From: Falsihalocynthiibacter halioticoli
GTDB lineage: Bacteria; Pseudomonadota; Alphaproteobacteria; Rhodobacterales; Rhodobacteraceae
NCBI RefSeq assembly: GCF_025802015.1
Contig: NZ_JAOYFC010000003.1
Coordinates: 1 to 64,000 of the forward strand
Length of the DNA: 64,000 nucleotides
Direction: 5' to 3'
In this document: piece by piece, positions 44,295 through 53,543 of the stretch
Position numbering within the stretch: position 1 is the first letter of the stretch
Layout: each line of letters begins with the position of its first letter
Translations under genes and position numbers: made by a program
The notes under the pieces: generated by a model
What the model was told of the DNA's origin: nothing
Database searches by the model: none
What the model saw: only the letters and a program-made list of their open reading frames with translations

Positions 44295-46123
44295 TCTGCT
44301 GCCTCCTCGATGCCGATGAACCCGCCGGACTGTCGTTCCCAGAATGTCGCATAGCGCCCATTGCGTTCAAGAAGTTCGGCATGGGTTCCTTGCTCGACGA
44401 TCCTTCCGTTTTCAAGCACAATTATTCGATCCATCTGCGCAATCGTTGAAAGTCGGTGCGCAATTGCCAGCACGGTTTTGCCACCCATCACATTTTCAAG
44501 CGCAGTTTGGATTGCGGCCTCAACCTCGGAATCAAGCGCGGATGTCGCCTCATCAAGGACGAGTATCGGCGCATCTTTCAAAATCGCGCGAGCCAAAGCA
44601 ATGCGTTGCCTTTGCCCGCCGGACAACTTAACGCCCCGTTCCCCAAGAAATGCTTCATACCCGCGGCGACCTTTGAAATCTTCAAGCTCCTTGATGAAAT
44701 CATGCGCCTCTGCGCGTTTGGCGGCGCTTATTACCTCCTCATGCGAGGCGTCCGGTCGACCATAAAGAATGTTATCGAGCGCAGAGCGGTTGAACATCGC
44801 AGTTTCCTGCGTGACCATTCCGATCTGACGCCGCAAGCTTTTTTGCGTCACTTTTGAAACGTCTTGGCCATCAATCAAAACGCGGCCACGTTCGGGGTCA
44901 TAGAGCCGCAACAATAGGGAAACCAGCGTAGATTTCCCTGCTCCAGAAGCGCCCACAATGCCAAGCTTCTCTCCCGAGTTAATGAGCAGATCTGTCTCTG
45001 TTATGCCGCCGGTTTCGCCGCCATAGGCAAAACTCACTTGATCATAGTGAATTTCGCCCTTGCTAACGGTAAGCGTGTCGGCATCAGAGCTGTCCACCAG
45101 AGCGGGACGCACTGTAAGCGTTCCCATTCCATCCTCGACCTCGCCGATATGAGAGAAAATTCCCATCAGCGTAAACGAAACCCAACCTGTCATCTGCGCA
45201 AAGCGGATTGCGAGCGAACCGGTTGTGGCGATATCTCCTGCCGAAGCGGAGCCTTTTGTCCAGAAATAGAGCGAAGCCCCAACAATCAAGACAGGCAAAA
45301 CACCCGCAATAACCATCAGGCCATAGCGAAAAGCCGAAGCAAGAACGCCAAACTGCCGTGCCCGCTGGCGGAACTCTTGCATGGCGTCTGTCGCCGCGCG
45401 CTCCTCGTGATCAGCGTGCGCAAAGAGCTTTACCGTTTTAATGTTGGTGATCGTATCGACTATCTGGCCAGTAACGCCGGTCCGTGCCCCTGCTCTTGAA
45501 CGCGCCTTAACGCGAATGCGCGGCAGAAAATATCGCAAGAAAAGAAAATACGCGGCGAGCCACACACAGAAAATCAGCGAGACGCGGAAATCCACGGTCG
45601 ACATAACGTAAAGCGCGCCAATTATCGACGCGAGCGCGAACACCAAAGTGTTGAGAGTCTCGACGACAATCTCGGTCAAAGATCCGGCGGCCTGCATCTG
45701 TTTTTGTGAGATACGCCCTGCATAGTCGTTGTCAAAAAACGAGACCGTTTGCCCCAAAGTCCAGCGATTAAGGCGGGATAGGGTCTGAGTGAAGATATCA
45801 GGCGCCATAATCACAGATTGCAAATAGGCCGAAATGCCAAAGAACATTGGCCGCAAAACAATGAGAAACACCAGCCCTGCAAGCAACAACACCATATTTC
45901 CGGAGAAAAAGGTCTCTGGCGAACTGGCAAGAGCGGCGTCGATCACCATACCGAGGAAAACCGCCGTTGTGACCTCGATTATTCCGGAAAGCGCAGAAAC
46001 AAGACCTGCCGAAAGCAAAACTTTCTGACTTCCAGCAAGGCACCACCTCATGAATCGGGCAAGCGTTTGCGGAGGCGCAACGGATACGGGCGCAAAGGGG
46101 TCGATCAAATTCTTTAACAACAC
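44291..46123 (-). CDS. ABC exporter, fused membrane and ATPase domains
   Basis: 610 residues. Six membrane segments in the N-terminal half are followed by an ATPase domain with Walker A GASGAGKST, signature LSGGQ, Walker B ILVLDEA and a switch His in AHRLST. It is of the MsbA/multidrug half-transporter type; the cargo is unknown. The start is GTG 46123, with AAGAAGG seven bases upstream; the longer frame to 46222 has no family support. It overlaps the RNA methyltransferase gene by 4 bases. Confidence 0.9.
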   Translation of the reverse strand: MLLKNLIDPFAPVSVAPPQTLARFMRWCLAGSQKVLLSAGLVSALSGIIEVTTAVFLGMVIDAALASSPETFFSGNMVLLLAGLVFLIVLRPMFFGISAYLQSVIMAPDIFTQTLSRLNRWTLGQTVSFFDNDYAGRISQKQMQAAGSLTEIVVETLNTLVFALASIIGALYVMSTVDFRVSLIFCVWLAAYFLFLRYFLPRIRVKARSRAGARTGVTGQIVDTITNIKTVKLFAHADHEERAATDAMQEFRQRARQFGVLASAFRYGLMVIAGVLPVLIVGASLYFWTKGSASAGDIATTGSLAIRFAQMTGWVSFTLMGIFSHIGEVEDGMGTLTVRPALVDSSDADTLTVSKGEIHYDQVSFAYGGETGGITETDLLINSGEKLGIVGASGAGKSTLVSLLLRLYDPERGRVLIDGQDVSKVTQKSLRRQIGMVTQETAMFNRSALDNILYGRPDASHEEVISAAKRAEAHDFIKELEDFKGRRGYEAFLGERGVKLSGGQRQRIALARAILKDAPILVLDEATSALDSEVEAAIQTALENVMGGKTVLAIAHRLSTIAQMDRIIVLENGRIVEQGTHAELLERNGRYATFWERQSGGFIGIEEAAE

Positions 46124-46266
46124 AATAGGGCCTTCTTGGAAATCACGGCGAGCGCCAGTACAGACAGCAAGCATAACGCGGTCGAGCGGCGCGAAATAAA
46201 TATGGCGATGAGTCCCGCTCACGATAGGGCAGTCGATTGCGGAGCGAAACCCAGCTTGGTGGATTA

Positions 46267-47424
46267 TTAGCCGTGACCGTCTAAAAGTTGATCGCGCGTC
46301 AGTTTGAGCCCTGACTCAAGCCATTTTTGCTCGAGGTTTTTTAGTGCATTGCCAAGCTCAGCACCCTTTAGCGCCGGCATTAAATCCGCAGCCTTCACGG
46401 GAAACTCCGCATGCGCCCCGCGCTCCACGTCTTGAATGTCTGCGGTGCAAACCGGCGCTTCGAACAGTGCTGCACGAAGCAAAAGAACGCTTTTCCCGAC
46501 ATCCGCCCCGTAGCGATAGCCCAGCGCGATAGGGGTTGTCGTGTGCTCAAGTTCAAAGCGAAGAATGTCATACGTCTTTGAATGCGCATTACTCAGCCGA
46601 AGTGCATTCTTTACGTCCTCGCCACCAAGAATTGCGAGCCGCCTTATTGGGTCTGCACCTACTTCGACGCTTTGTTCATTGTGTATCAACAAAGGCAAGA
46701 AACGACCCGTGGCGCCGATAAGTATCTGCGCAAGAACGCCACTTTGCTCCATGCTCGCAATGGCCTGAGATGGGTTAGGCGCGCCAAGAAGCTTCAGCAT
46801 CTCTGCGCCAACCCGTTCTTTTGCAAGTGTCTCTATTCCGGCTAAATTTGCTGAGCAGGCCGCCAAACCCTCTGAATCCAATCCCTCCGATTGTTCGCCA
46901 TACCAAGCGAAGAACCGGAAAAAACGAAGTATCCGCAGATAGTCCTCTTGAATGCGCTGGTCTGGGTCTTCGATGAACCGAACCCTCCGCGCAAGAAGGT
47001 CTGGCATTCCGTTCAATGGATCAACAACCTCGCCGTTGCGGGTTGCATAGATTGCATTCATCGTAAAATCGCGGCGGCGGGCATCGTCGTGGATATCTTT
47101 GGAATAGGCGACGACTGCGCGCCGTCCGTCGGTTTCAACATCGCGCCGAAACGTCGTTACCTCGACAGGCGCACCGCCCACAACCAGCGTGATTGTCCCG
47201 TGATCGTATCCTGTCGCCACTGCGCGAATGTTAGCGCGCTTGGCCAGACTCAGGATCTGATCCGGAGTTGCATCTGTTGCGATGTCGATATCGTTAATCG
47301 GCGCGTTTAGGATGGCATTGCGAACGCACCCCCCAACCAGAAACGCGCGAAAACCTGCATCTTCTATCGCGGTGCAGCAGCGCTGGACTTCGGGCGCATC
47401 AATCCAGTCTCCCTCAAGTCTCAT
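46267..47424 (-). CDS. cca: CCA tRNA nucleotidyltransferase / poly(A) polymerase family
   Basis: 385 residues. The class II nucleotidyltransferase signature FLVGGCVRNAILN with the DIDIATDA metal motif is at the N-terminus, followed by TFRRDVETDGR and RDFTMNAIYA. It adds or repairs the CCA end of tRNA; a poly(A) polymerase role cannot be excluded. It overlaps the upstream Nudix gene by 4 bases (ATGA). Confidence 0.93.
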   Translation of the reverse strand: MRLEGDWIDAPEVQRCCTAIEDAGFRAFLVGGCVRNAILNAPINDIDIATDATPDQILSLAKRANIRAVATGYDHGTITLVVGGAPVEVTTFRRDVETDGRRAVVAYSKDIHDDARRRDFTMNAIYATRNGEVVDPLNGMPDLLARRVRFIEDPDQRIQEDYLRILRFFRFFAWYGEQSEGLDSEGLAACSANLAGIETLAKERVGAEMLKLLGAPNPSQAIASMEQSGVLAQILIGATGRFLPLLIHNEQSVEVGADPIRRLAILGGEDVKNALRLSNAHSKTYDILRFELEHTTTPIALGYRYGADVGKSVLLLRAALFEAPVCTADIQDVERGAHAEFPVKAADLMPALKGAELGNALKNLEQKWLESGLKLTRDQLLDGHG

Positions 47425-48017
47425 GACTGCGCTGCCTCGGCAAGCCGTCGTAAGATACGAGCGGTTGCGCCCCAGATATAATAGGGCCCGTATGGCACGA
47501 CATAATACTTCCGCTCAACGCCACGCCAGAACCGCGACTCAATTGTGAAACGATCTGGGTTCAGGACATGCGCAAGCGGAACACGAAATATTTCCGCCAC
47601 CTCTCCCTGTTCGGCCTGTGGAACAAATTCGTCTCTAACATAGCCCAAAATCGGCGAAACGGTGAAGCCGGTGACCGTCTCATGCGCAGAAACCACACCG
47701 ACGACATCAACGTTTTCCGGTGCCAATCCGATTTCCTCGCGCGCCTCTCGGAGCGCTGTCGCCGTCAGGTCTTTGTCGCCCTGATCCCGCTTTCCGCCAG
47801 GAAACGCGATCTGTCCAGGGTGGTGTTTAAGATGGGACGCTCGTTTGGTCAGGATAAGCGATGGGCCGCTTTCAGTGTCGATAATCGGCACAAGGACTGC
47901 TGCTTCGCGCAGTTTCCGGTTTTCGGGAAGTTTGAATTCCGGATGCAAATCAAAGTCCGATGACTCCGCATCGGAAGCCACCGAACAAAGCTTATGAAGC
48001 GTCGCTTTAGTTGTCAT
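47421..48017 (-). CDS. CoA-type Nudix pyrophosphatase (NudL-like)
   Basis: 198 residues. LTKRASHLKHHPGQIAFPGG leads into an intact Nudix box with REAREEIGL, the combination seen in coenzyme A pyrophosphatases. ATG 48017 gives the usual length; its first 11 bases overlap the end of hslO. It is followed by cca with an ATGA overlap, so hslO, this gene and cca form one transcript. Confidence 0.9.
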   Translation of the reverse strand: MTTKATLHKLCSVASDAESSDFDLHPEFKLPENRKLREAAVLVPIIDTESGPSLILTKRASHLKHHPGQIAFPGGKRDQGDKDLTATALREAREEIGLAPENVDVVGVVSAHETVTGFTVSPILGYVRDEFVPQAEQGEVAEIFRVPLAHVLNPDRFTIESRFWRGVERKYYVVPYGPYYIWGATARILRRLAEAAQS

Positions 48018-49008
48018 CACCGCCGCCAGCAACCGCGTCTTTTCCAACGGTCGCAGGGTCGAGCACATAATGTTTGCCGCAGAATTGACAGTCGGCTGTA
48101 ATTTCACCCTTCTCCGTTGTCATGTGCTCCAAATCTTTCGCCGAGTAGATCGACAAACTGTTCCGAACACGCTCTTCCGAGCACGTGCAGCCGAATGTAA
48201 CCGGCTGCGCATCAAATACACGCGGCGATTCCTCGTGGAACAAGCGAACGAGCAACTCCGTTGGCGCGACCGAAGGGCCGATCATTTCGAGCGCTTCAAC
48301 TGTATCAAGCAGGATATTTGCGCGGTTCCAATTGTCTTCTTCGTCGTCCGATAGAAGGTCCGAGGCGGTCAGCAAACCCTGCTCATCTCCACCATCTTCG
48401 GATTTTGCAAACGGCGAGGCTTTTGGCATGTGCTGTAGCATCATCCCGCCAGCACGCCAGCTTTCATCGCCATCCTTTTCAGTCGAACGCCCAAAGGTAA
48501 GCTCAAACCGAGTCGGTAGCTGTTCTGACTGGGCGAAATAGGTTTGCGCACAAGCCGCAAGCGATCCGCCCGCAATTGGCGTGATCCCTTGATAGGGTTT
48601 CATCCCATCGCCTTGATCAATCAGAATTGCAAAGTAGCCTTTGCCGATCTGCTCAAATCCAGGTGCGTTCTCGTCGAGGCGCTCTTTGTCAAAGCTTGCG
48701 TATGCCCGAATGCGGGCGGGCTCGCCTTCTTTTGTTGGTCCATAATAATCGGTCGCCAGAATGCGCGCCGCTCCATTACCGCGAACTTGCAGGGAGAGTT
48801 TCCAGCGAAGATCGATCGTTTGGCCGATGAGCGCCGTGAGCAATGTGATCTCTGCAATCAGCGCCTCAATGACCGGCGGATAGTCGTGTTGCTCAAGTAC
48901 AGAGTCCAACACGCCGTCTAGTCGGGCAACGCGCCCACGAACGTCAGCACGATCTAGTTGAAATGGCAGGACCGTGTCGTCCCAAGCGAGTTTATTAGCA
49001 AGTGTCAT
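48007..49008 (-). CDS. hslO: Redox-regulated chaperone Hsp33
   Basis: 333 residues. The C-terminal redox switch is present as CTCSEERV and CQFCGKHY (four zinc-binding Cys). The N-terminal region shows the LTLIGQTIDL-type chaperone fold. It is activated by oxidative and heat stress and holds unfolding proteins. A heat-shock promoter lies just upstream (49075-49048). It precedes the CoA-type Nudix gene and overlaps its 5' end by 11 bases. Confidence 0.96.
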   Translation of the reverse strand: MTLANKLAWDDTVLPFQLDRADVRGRVARLDGVLDSVLEQHDYPPVIEALIAEITLLTALIGQTIDLRWKLSLQVRGNGAARILATDYYGPTKEGEPARIRAYASFDKERLDENAPGFEQIGKGYFAILIDQGDGMKPYQGITPIAGGSLAACAQTYFAQSEQLPTRFELTFGRSTEKDGDESWRAGGMMLQHMPKASPFAKSEDGGDEQGLLTASDLLSDDEEDNWNRANILLDTVEALEMIGPSVAPTELLVRLFHEESPRVFDAQPVTFGCTCSEERVRNSLSIYSAKDLEHMTTEKGEITADCQFCGKHYVLDPATVGKDAVAGGGDDN

Positions 49009-49047
49009 GAAGATTCCTTACGCGCGTTGCGTTGGCTTACCGCGACT

Positions 49048-49075
49048 ATATAAGAGGAGCAAGTCACAGTCCAAG
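49048..49075 (-). promoter_or_regulatory. RpoH (sigma-32) heat-shock promoter of hslO
   Basis: On the minus strand CTTG (49075-49072) is followed by 17 bases and CTTATAT (49054-49048), an exact fit to the alphaproteobacterial consensus CTTG-N17/18-CYTATNT. It lies about 40 bases before the hslO ATG. Independent evidence is the similar site before dnaK. Confidence 0.82.
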
Positions 49076-49085
49076 GGGTGCGAAG

Positions 49086-49523
49086 ATGATTAGACGATTT
49101 GGCGAGCCGCCCTTAAAGGGGCAAACATACCGCTTGCGCCCCGGTGCTTACGCCATACTTGCCCGTGAAAACAGGCTTCTTGTGACGTTACAATCCAAAC
49201 CTTACGTCGAATTTCAATTGCCGGGTGGCGGCATTGATCCCGGCGAGAACGCAATTGCCGCACTTCATCGCGAGGTAAAGGAGGAGACAGGCTGGAAGAT
49301 ATCAAATCCCCGTCACCTTGGGACATTCCGCAGATTTGTGTTCATGCCGGAATACGATATGTGGGCGGAAAAGCTTTGCCACATATTCTCGGCAACCCCA
49401 GTCTATGCGCTCCATGACCCGCTAGAAGAATTTCATTCGGTTCAATGGGTCACTCCAGAGGAGGCCGCAGTTATCCTCGGAAACGACGGTGACCGTTATT
49501 TCGTCAACTCAATGTTTTGTTAA
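49086..49523 (+). CDS. Nudix hydrolase, substrate unknown
   Basis: 145 residues. The Nudix box is intact (GGGIDPGENAIAALHREVKE followed by ETGW) from about residue 41. The substrate is unknown; it is a third Nudix gene within 23 kb, each of a different subgroup. ATG 49086 was chosen with AAGGGG upstream. It is divergent from hslO, and its 3' end overlaps the PP2C gene by 4 bases. Confidence 0.87.
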   Translation: MIRRFGEPPLKGQTYRLRPGAYAILARENRLLVTLQSKPYVEFQLPGGGIDPGENAIAALHREVKEETGWKISNPRHLGTFRRFVFMPEYDMWAEKLCHIFSATPVYALHDPLEEFHSVQWVTPEEAAVILGNDGDRYFVNSMFC

Positions 49524-50761
49524 TCCGTTTTGTTGAATTCGACCATGATCGCAGAGACATCGTCCGGAAATTCAACATCACCTGCAAAATTCTGAAGTCC
49601 GAGTACAAGGCTTTCTAAAGCGTCAGGCCCACGGATGGCCGAAATGTCATGCAACAAATGTTCGAGCCCCTCTTCTTCAAGTAGCTCGCCATGTGGGTTT
49701 GGACACTCCGTAAACCCGTCTGAAAGAATGAGCAGCCTATCCCCATCTTGCAGATAAAATGTCACCTGCTCGTAGCTGACATCCTCAAGCAGCCCAACGG
49801 GATTACCGCCACTTCCGAGGTATTCAATGTTGCCATTCGCCCTCTGAATTACCGGGTGCGGGTGCCCTGCTTGAACGAAGCTAACCTCTCCGGTTTTGGT
49901 GTTGATAGTGGCAAGCAGAAGGGTGAAATAGTGTTCGGTTTCAAACTCCTGCATGCAAAGCCGGTTTAGCTGTTCGGCGACTTTCTCCAAGGCCTCTGCT
50001 GCGTATTTTTTGCCTTTCTTCTTCAGCGCTACATTCTGTTCCGGCGCCGCTCCAGACAAAAAACCCGCAAGCCGAGCGGTAATGAGTGCAGACGTTATTC
50101 CGTGGCCGGAAACATCAACAGCAAACAGACCCAAGTTTTCGTCATCAATAGGAAACTGCCCGACGAGATCACCACCGACATGGCCAGCCGGCCGCAGGAG
50201 CAACGAAACTTGAGCATTCCCCATTTCTTTGAACCGTTCGCGCACCAAAGAATGCTGTAGTTTCTTCGCTTCAATTAGGTCTCTGTCGAGGGTTTCATAC
50301 AGCTCCGACATCTCGGAAAGCGTGTTGGTTACAAGCGCATTCTTTTCAGTAAGCTCCCGCTCCATTCGCAACACGCGCGCGCCCGCCGTAATTCTTGCCC
50401 TAAGTTCATTCGATGCAACGGGTTTTGTAAGAAAATCATCAGCCCCAACTTCAAGCCCGTGCGCAACCTCGCCTTTCTCGCTCTTGGAGGTCAGCAAGAT
50501 GAAGTATCCGTAGTGATCACGCTCCAACGCTCTAAATTTTTTGCAAAATTCAACACCCGTCATCTCTGGCATCATCCAGTCGCTCAATACAAGATCAACA
50601 CGGTAGTACTTGATGATCTCGAGCGCTTGTGCGCCTGAGACCGCCTCCAACACGGAGAAGCCCCAGCGCGATAGAATCTTGCTCAGTACCCGCCTTTGCG
50701 CACGACTGTCGTCGACAACAAGGATCTGTTGGATCACTTGATCTCCGTCAGCGGGCGCCAT
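49520..50761 (-). CDS. Response regulator with PP2C (SpoIIE-type) phosphatase output
   Basis: 413 residues. The receiver domain (about 12-130) has the phosphoacceptor in VDLVLSDWMMPEMTG, preceded by VVDDSRAQRR and ending with the Lys of LTKPV. A coiled linker (about 140-190) leads to a SpoIIE-type phosphatase with HVGGDLVG, FAVDVSGHG and LSDGFTE. It would dephosphorylate a partner, as in RsbU-like switches. ATG 50761 has GGAG five bases upstream; earlier ATGs are less well placed. Divergent from an Hpt gene. Confidence 0.88.
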   Translation of the reverse strand: MAPADGDQVIQQILVVDDSRAQRRVLSKILSRWGFSVLEAVSGAQALEIIKYYRVDLVLSDWMMPEMTGVEFCKKFRALERDHYGYFILLTSKSEKGEVAHGLEVGADDFLTKPVASNELRARITAGARVLRMERELTEKNALVTNTLSEMSELYETLDRDLIEAKKLQHSLVRERFKEMGNAQVSLLLRPAGHVGGDLVGQFPIDDENLGLFAVDVSGHGITSALITARLAGFLSGAAPEQNVALKKKGKKYAAEALEKVAEQLNRLCMQEFETEHYFTLLLATINTKTGEVSFVQAGHPHPVIQRANGNIEYLGSGGNPVGLLEDVSYEQVTFYLQDGDRLLILSDGFTECPNPHGELLEEEGLEHLLHDISAIRGPDALESLVLGLQNFAGDVEFPDDVSAIMVEFNKTD

Positions 50762-50956
50762 TGACGCTCCGAGAAAACTATTCGGATTTTGCAGCATGCT
50801 AATTGCGCTCCGGCTTTGTTCAGGCCGAATCTGGCACGGCGCCATTAACAATCCATGAAAGCTAAAATTGTCTGAAACAGGTTAAATCGATCAACGTTTC
50901 ATTAACGCTATCGCCGCTACCTTAGCGGGGTAAGTGAAACAAAAAGGAAGCGCTGG

Positions 50957-51286
50957 ATGATCGATTGGGACCGAGTTCTGGAACTCCGGGAAGAGGTTGG
51001 CGCGGATGATTTTGATGAAGTTGCCGAGTTGTTTTTGGAAGAGGCGGATGAAGTAATCGCGCGGCTAAAATCCAAAGATGGGCGCGAAAACCTCGAAGAT
51101 GATCTGCACTTCCTAAAGGGTAGCGCGCTTAATCTTGGGTTTCGTGCGATGGCTATTCTTTGTCAAAGCGGGGAAAAGGCCGCCTCTGAAGGGCATGGCC
51201 AAACATTCAATCTCGCGGCCCTCTTCGAAACATACGAGCAATCTCGCTCGGTGTTTGAAAAGAAGCAGGCCGAACTCGCAGCTTAG
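50957..51286 (+). CDS. Histidine phosphotransfer (Hpt) domain protein
   Basis: 109 residues forming a single Hpt helical bundle. The phospho-His is in LHFLKGSALNLGF (near 52). It has no kinase or receiver. The divergent neighbour is a receiver-PP2C protein, so the two may form a phosphorelay branch; this is an inference. A good GGAAG precedes the ATG. Confidence 0.88.
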   Translation: MIDWDRVLELREEVGADDFDEVAELFLEEADEVIARLKSKDGRENLEDDLHFLKGSALNLGFRAMAILCQSGEKAASEGHGQTFNLAALFETYEQSRSVFEKKQAELAA

Positions 51287-52530
51287 ATCAAGAATTCCGC
51301 CAAAATCTGATCCGCGGTGATATCGCGATAGGCAAACCCTGCTTCCTCAAGCCGCGCAAACAAACCAGGGAAGTCGTCTGCATTTTTGGTTTCAATCCCA
51401 ATTAACACGCTACCAAAGTTGCGGGCCGATTTCTTGAGATACTCAAATCTGGAAATGTCGTCATCCGGCCCGAGAAGATGCAAAAACTCTTTCAACGCTC
51501 CGGGGCGTTGGGGCATCCGAAGAATGAAGTACTTCTTGAGGCCAAGGTATCTCTGCGCGCGCTCTTTCACTTCGGGCAGTCGCTCAAAATCAAAGTTTCC
51601 ACCTGAGGTCACACAAACCACGGTTTTACCTCGGATTTGCTCCGCAATGTCAGGCAGAATATCGATGGAAAGTGCGCCCGCTGGTTCGAGCACAACGCCC
51701 TCGACATTCAGCATCTCGAGAATTGTTGTACAGATCCTATCTTCAGGCGCAGCGAGAACATCGTCTGGCGAAATACCCTTAAGCGCCTCAAATGTCAGCG
51801 AGCCAATCCGAGCCACGGCCGCGCCGTCGACAAAATTATCAACTTCGGGGAGCGTGGTGGGTTCGCTAAATTCAAGCGCTTCGCGCAAACTTCGGCCACC
51901 CTCAGGCTCCACATAGGTTAACGATACGTCTGGCGCTTCGGTTCGGAAATAAGACAGCAAACCAGCAGACAATCCGCCACCGCCCACAGGCACAACCAAT
52001 ACGTCAGGTGCGCCACCAAGCTCTTCGAGCATTTCAACCGCAACGCTCGCCTGACCTTCAATAACATCGGCATCGTCAAATGGAGCAAGGAAATGGCCCC
52101 CTGCTTGCTTGCAATACTCCTGTGATGCGGCGAGCGTTTCATCAAAATAGTCGCCGACAAGCCTAATCTCGATAGCGTCGCCGCCAAAGACTTTGGTCTT
52201 TTGAATTTTCTGCTGTGGTGTGGTGACAGGCATGAAAATAACGCCTTTCACTCCAAAATGGCGGCAAACATACGCAACGCCTTGGGCATGGTTGCCAGCG
52301 CTTGCACAGACAAACAACGATTGATCTGGCGAAGCCTTTAAAACTTTCGACATCGCATTAAACGCACCGCGGATTTTGTAACTCCGAACGGGGCTCAAAT
52401 CCTCACGTTTAAGCCAAATGTTTGCATCGAACTTCTTGGACAGATGATCATTCCGCTGAAGCGGCGTCGCTGGGAAAAGGGAGCGCATTGCTTTCGTTGC
52501 ATTACGCGCGTTCTCTGAAAATTCCGACAT
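51283..52530 (-). CDS. ilvA: Threonine ammonia-lyase with ACT-like C-terminus
   Basis: 416 residues of the PLP fold II family. The PLP Lys is in SYKIRGAF and the phosphate loop is VGGGGLSAGL. The last 80 residues form the ACT-like regulatory domain (FGSVLIGIETKN). It makes 2-oxobutanoate from threonine, for isoleucine synthesis. ATG 52530 has GAGGA upstream; the longer frame to 52650 overlaps the upstream gene. It converges with the Hpt gene, overlapping by 4 bases. Confidence 0.94.
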   Translation of the reverse strand: MSEFSENARNATKAMRSLFPATPLQRNDHLSKKFDANIWLKREDLSPVRSYKIRGAFNAMSKVLKASPDQSLFVCASAGNHAQGVAYVCRHFGVKGVIFMPVTTPQQKIQKTKVFGGDAIEIRLVGDYFDETLAASQEYCKQAGGHFLAPFDDADVIEGQASVAVEMLEELGGAPDVLVVPVGGGGLSAGLLSYFRTEAPDVSLTYVEPEGGRSLREALEFSEPTTLPEVDNFVDGAAVARIGSLTFEALKGISPDDVLAAPEDRICTTILEMLNVEGVVLEPAGALSIDILPDIAEQIRGKTVVCVTSGGNFDFERLPEVKERAQRYLGLKKYFILRMPQRPGALKEFLHLLGPDDDISRFEYLKKSARNFGSVLIGIETKNADDFPGLFARLEEAGFAYRDITADQILAEFLI

Positions 52531-52579
52531 CGCGAATCCTCGCCGATCAAAAAGGGGCACAGTATCTCCCCAAGACAAC

Positions 52580-53359
52580 CTACGACGAAGGAAAATACAA
52601 GGCACGTCGATAGATATGCCAAGTTGCATGACCAAGGACCGGAAGGACAACCAACAAGCCCAAGAACATCGGAATCATCGCGACAAACAGAAGGACCGCA
52701 ATAATCATCGCCCAGATTATCAGCGTTCGTTTATTGAGTGCGACAGTCTTTGCCGAGATTATCATCGCCGAAACGAAATCCAGCTCCTTGTCGAGCAACA
52801 AAGGAAGCGACACAACCGTAAGCGCATAAACCAGAAATGCAACAATCCCGCCCGTCACAATTTCAAAGACAATAAGCATAGCTCCCATGGGGCTCTGAAA
52901 TACTTCCCACGAGCTGCTGATGTTGATGAGAGTCATGTTCCCCAAAAACAGAGCCAGCGACATATGCGCAAAGAAGCTCCAGAACAGAAAGATAATGACA
53001 AGAATTGCACCGATCCACGGCGCTTGGCGGCCACGCTCTCGCCACACAACACCCAGAACCTCGGACCATTTGAGCGGCTCGTCTTCTTCAATCCGTCGGC
53101 TAACTTCGTACAATCCCACGGCAGCGAAGGGCGCAACCAGCGGAAACCCGAGCGACAGAACGAGCGTCCAATAAAATGTGCTCGCGCCCATTAGACTCAG
53201 CAAAAGCCCGCACACCACATAAACGCTGCTGAAGAACAAGCCGAACAACGGCGCTCTTCTAAAATCCTGCCAGCCCGTTTTCAGAGCTGTTAGTAGCTCC
53301 GAAAGTGTGACCTCTCCTATATCGGGAAGCGGTTGTACCGCCCTCGTTTCATCAGTCAT
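52580..53359 (-). CDS. DUF2189-type integral membrane protein
   Basis: 259 residues with five or six membrane segments. The opening LSELLTALKTGWQDFRRAPLFGLFF and GLYEVSRRIEEDEPLKWSEVL resemble DUF2189 proteins, of unknown function. ATG 53359 is chosen over the frame start at 53398. It lies 49 bases upstream of ilvA on the same strand, without an obvious functional link, and is divergent from the Omp85-like gene. Confidence 0.8.
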   Translation of the reverse strand: MTDETRAVQPLPDIGEVTLSELLTALKTGWQDFRRAPLFGLFFSSVYVVCGLLLSLMGASTFYWTLVLSLGFPLVAPFAAVGLYEVSRRIEEDEPLKWSEVLGVVWRERGRQAPWIGAILVIIFLFWSFFAHMSLALFLGNMTLINISSSWEVFQSPMGAMLIVFEIVTGGIVAFLVYALTVVSLPLLLDKELDFVSAMIISAKTVALNKRTLIIWAMIIAVLLFVAMIPMFLGLLVVLPVLGHATWHIYRRALYFPSS

Positions 53360-53543
53360 GTTCGCATTTCTCCGTCCCTGTGGGCCAACCGTAGCCACGA
53401 CAAAAGCTCAGATCAATAATCTCGCGTGAGATAGTACAGTTCAAAGCCATCTACGCATGACTTGCAAAAAAACGAGGCATCAAAGACAGTGCAAACAGCG
53501 CGCAAATTGATTAAGCCTTCAGAAAAAGCATTCAGGACAGCTA

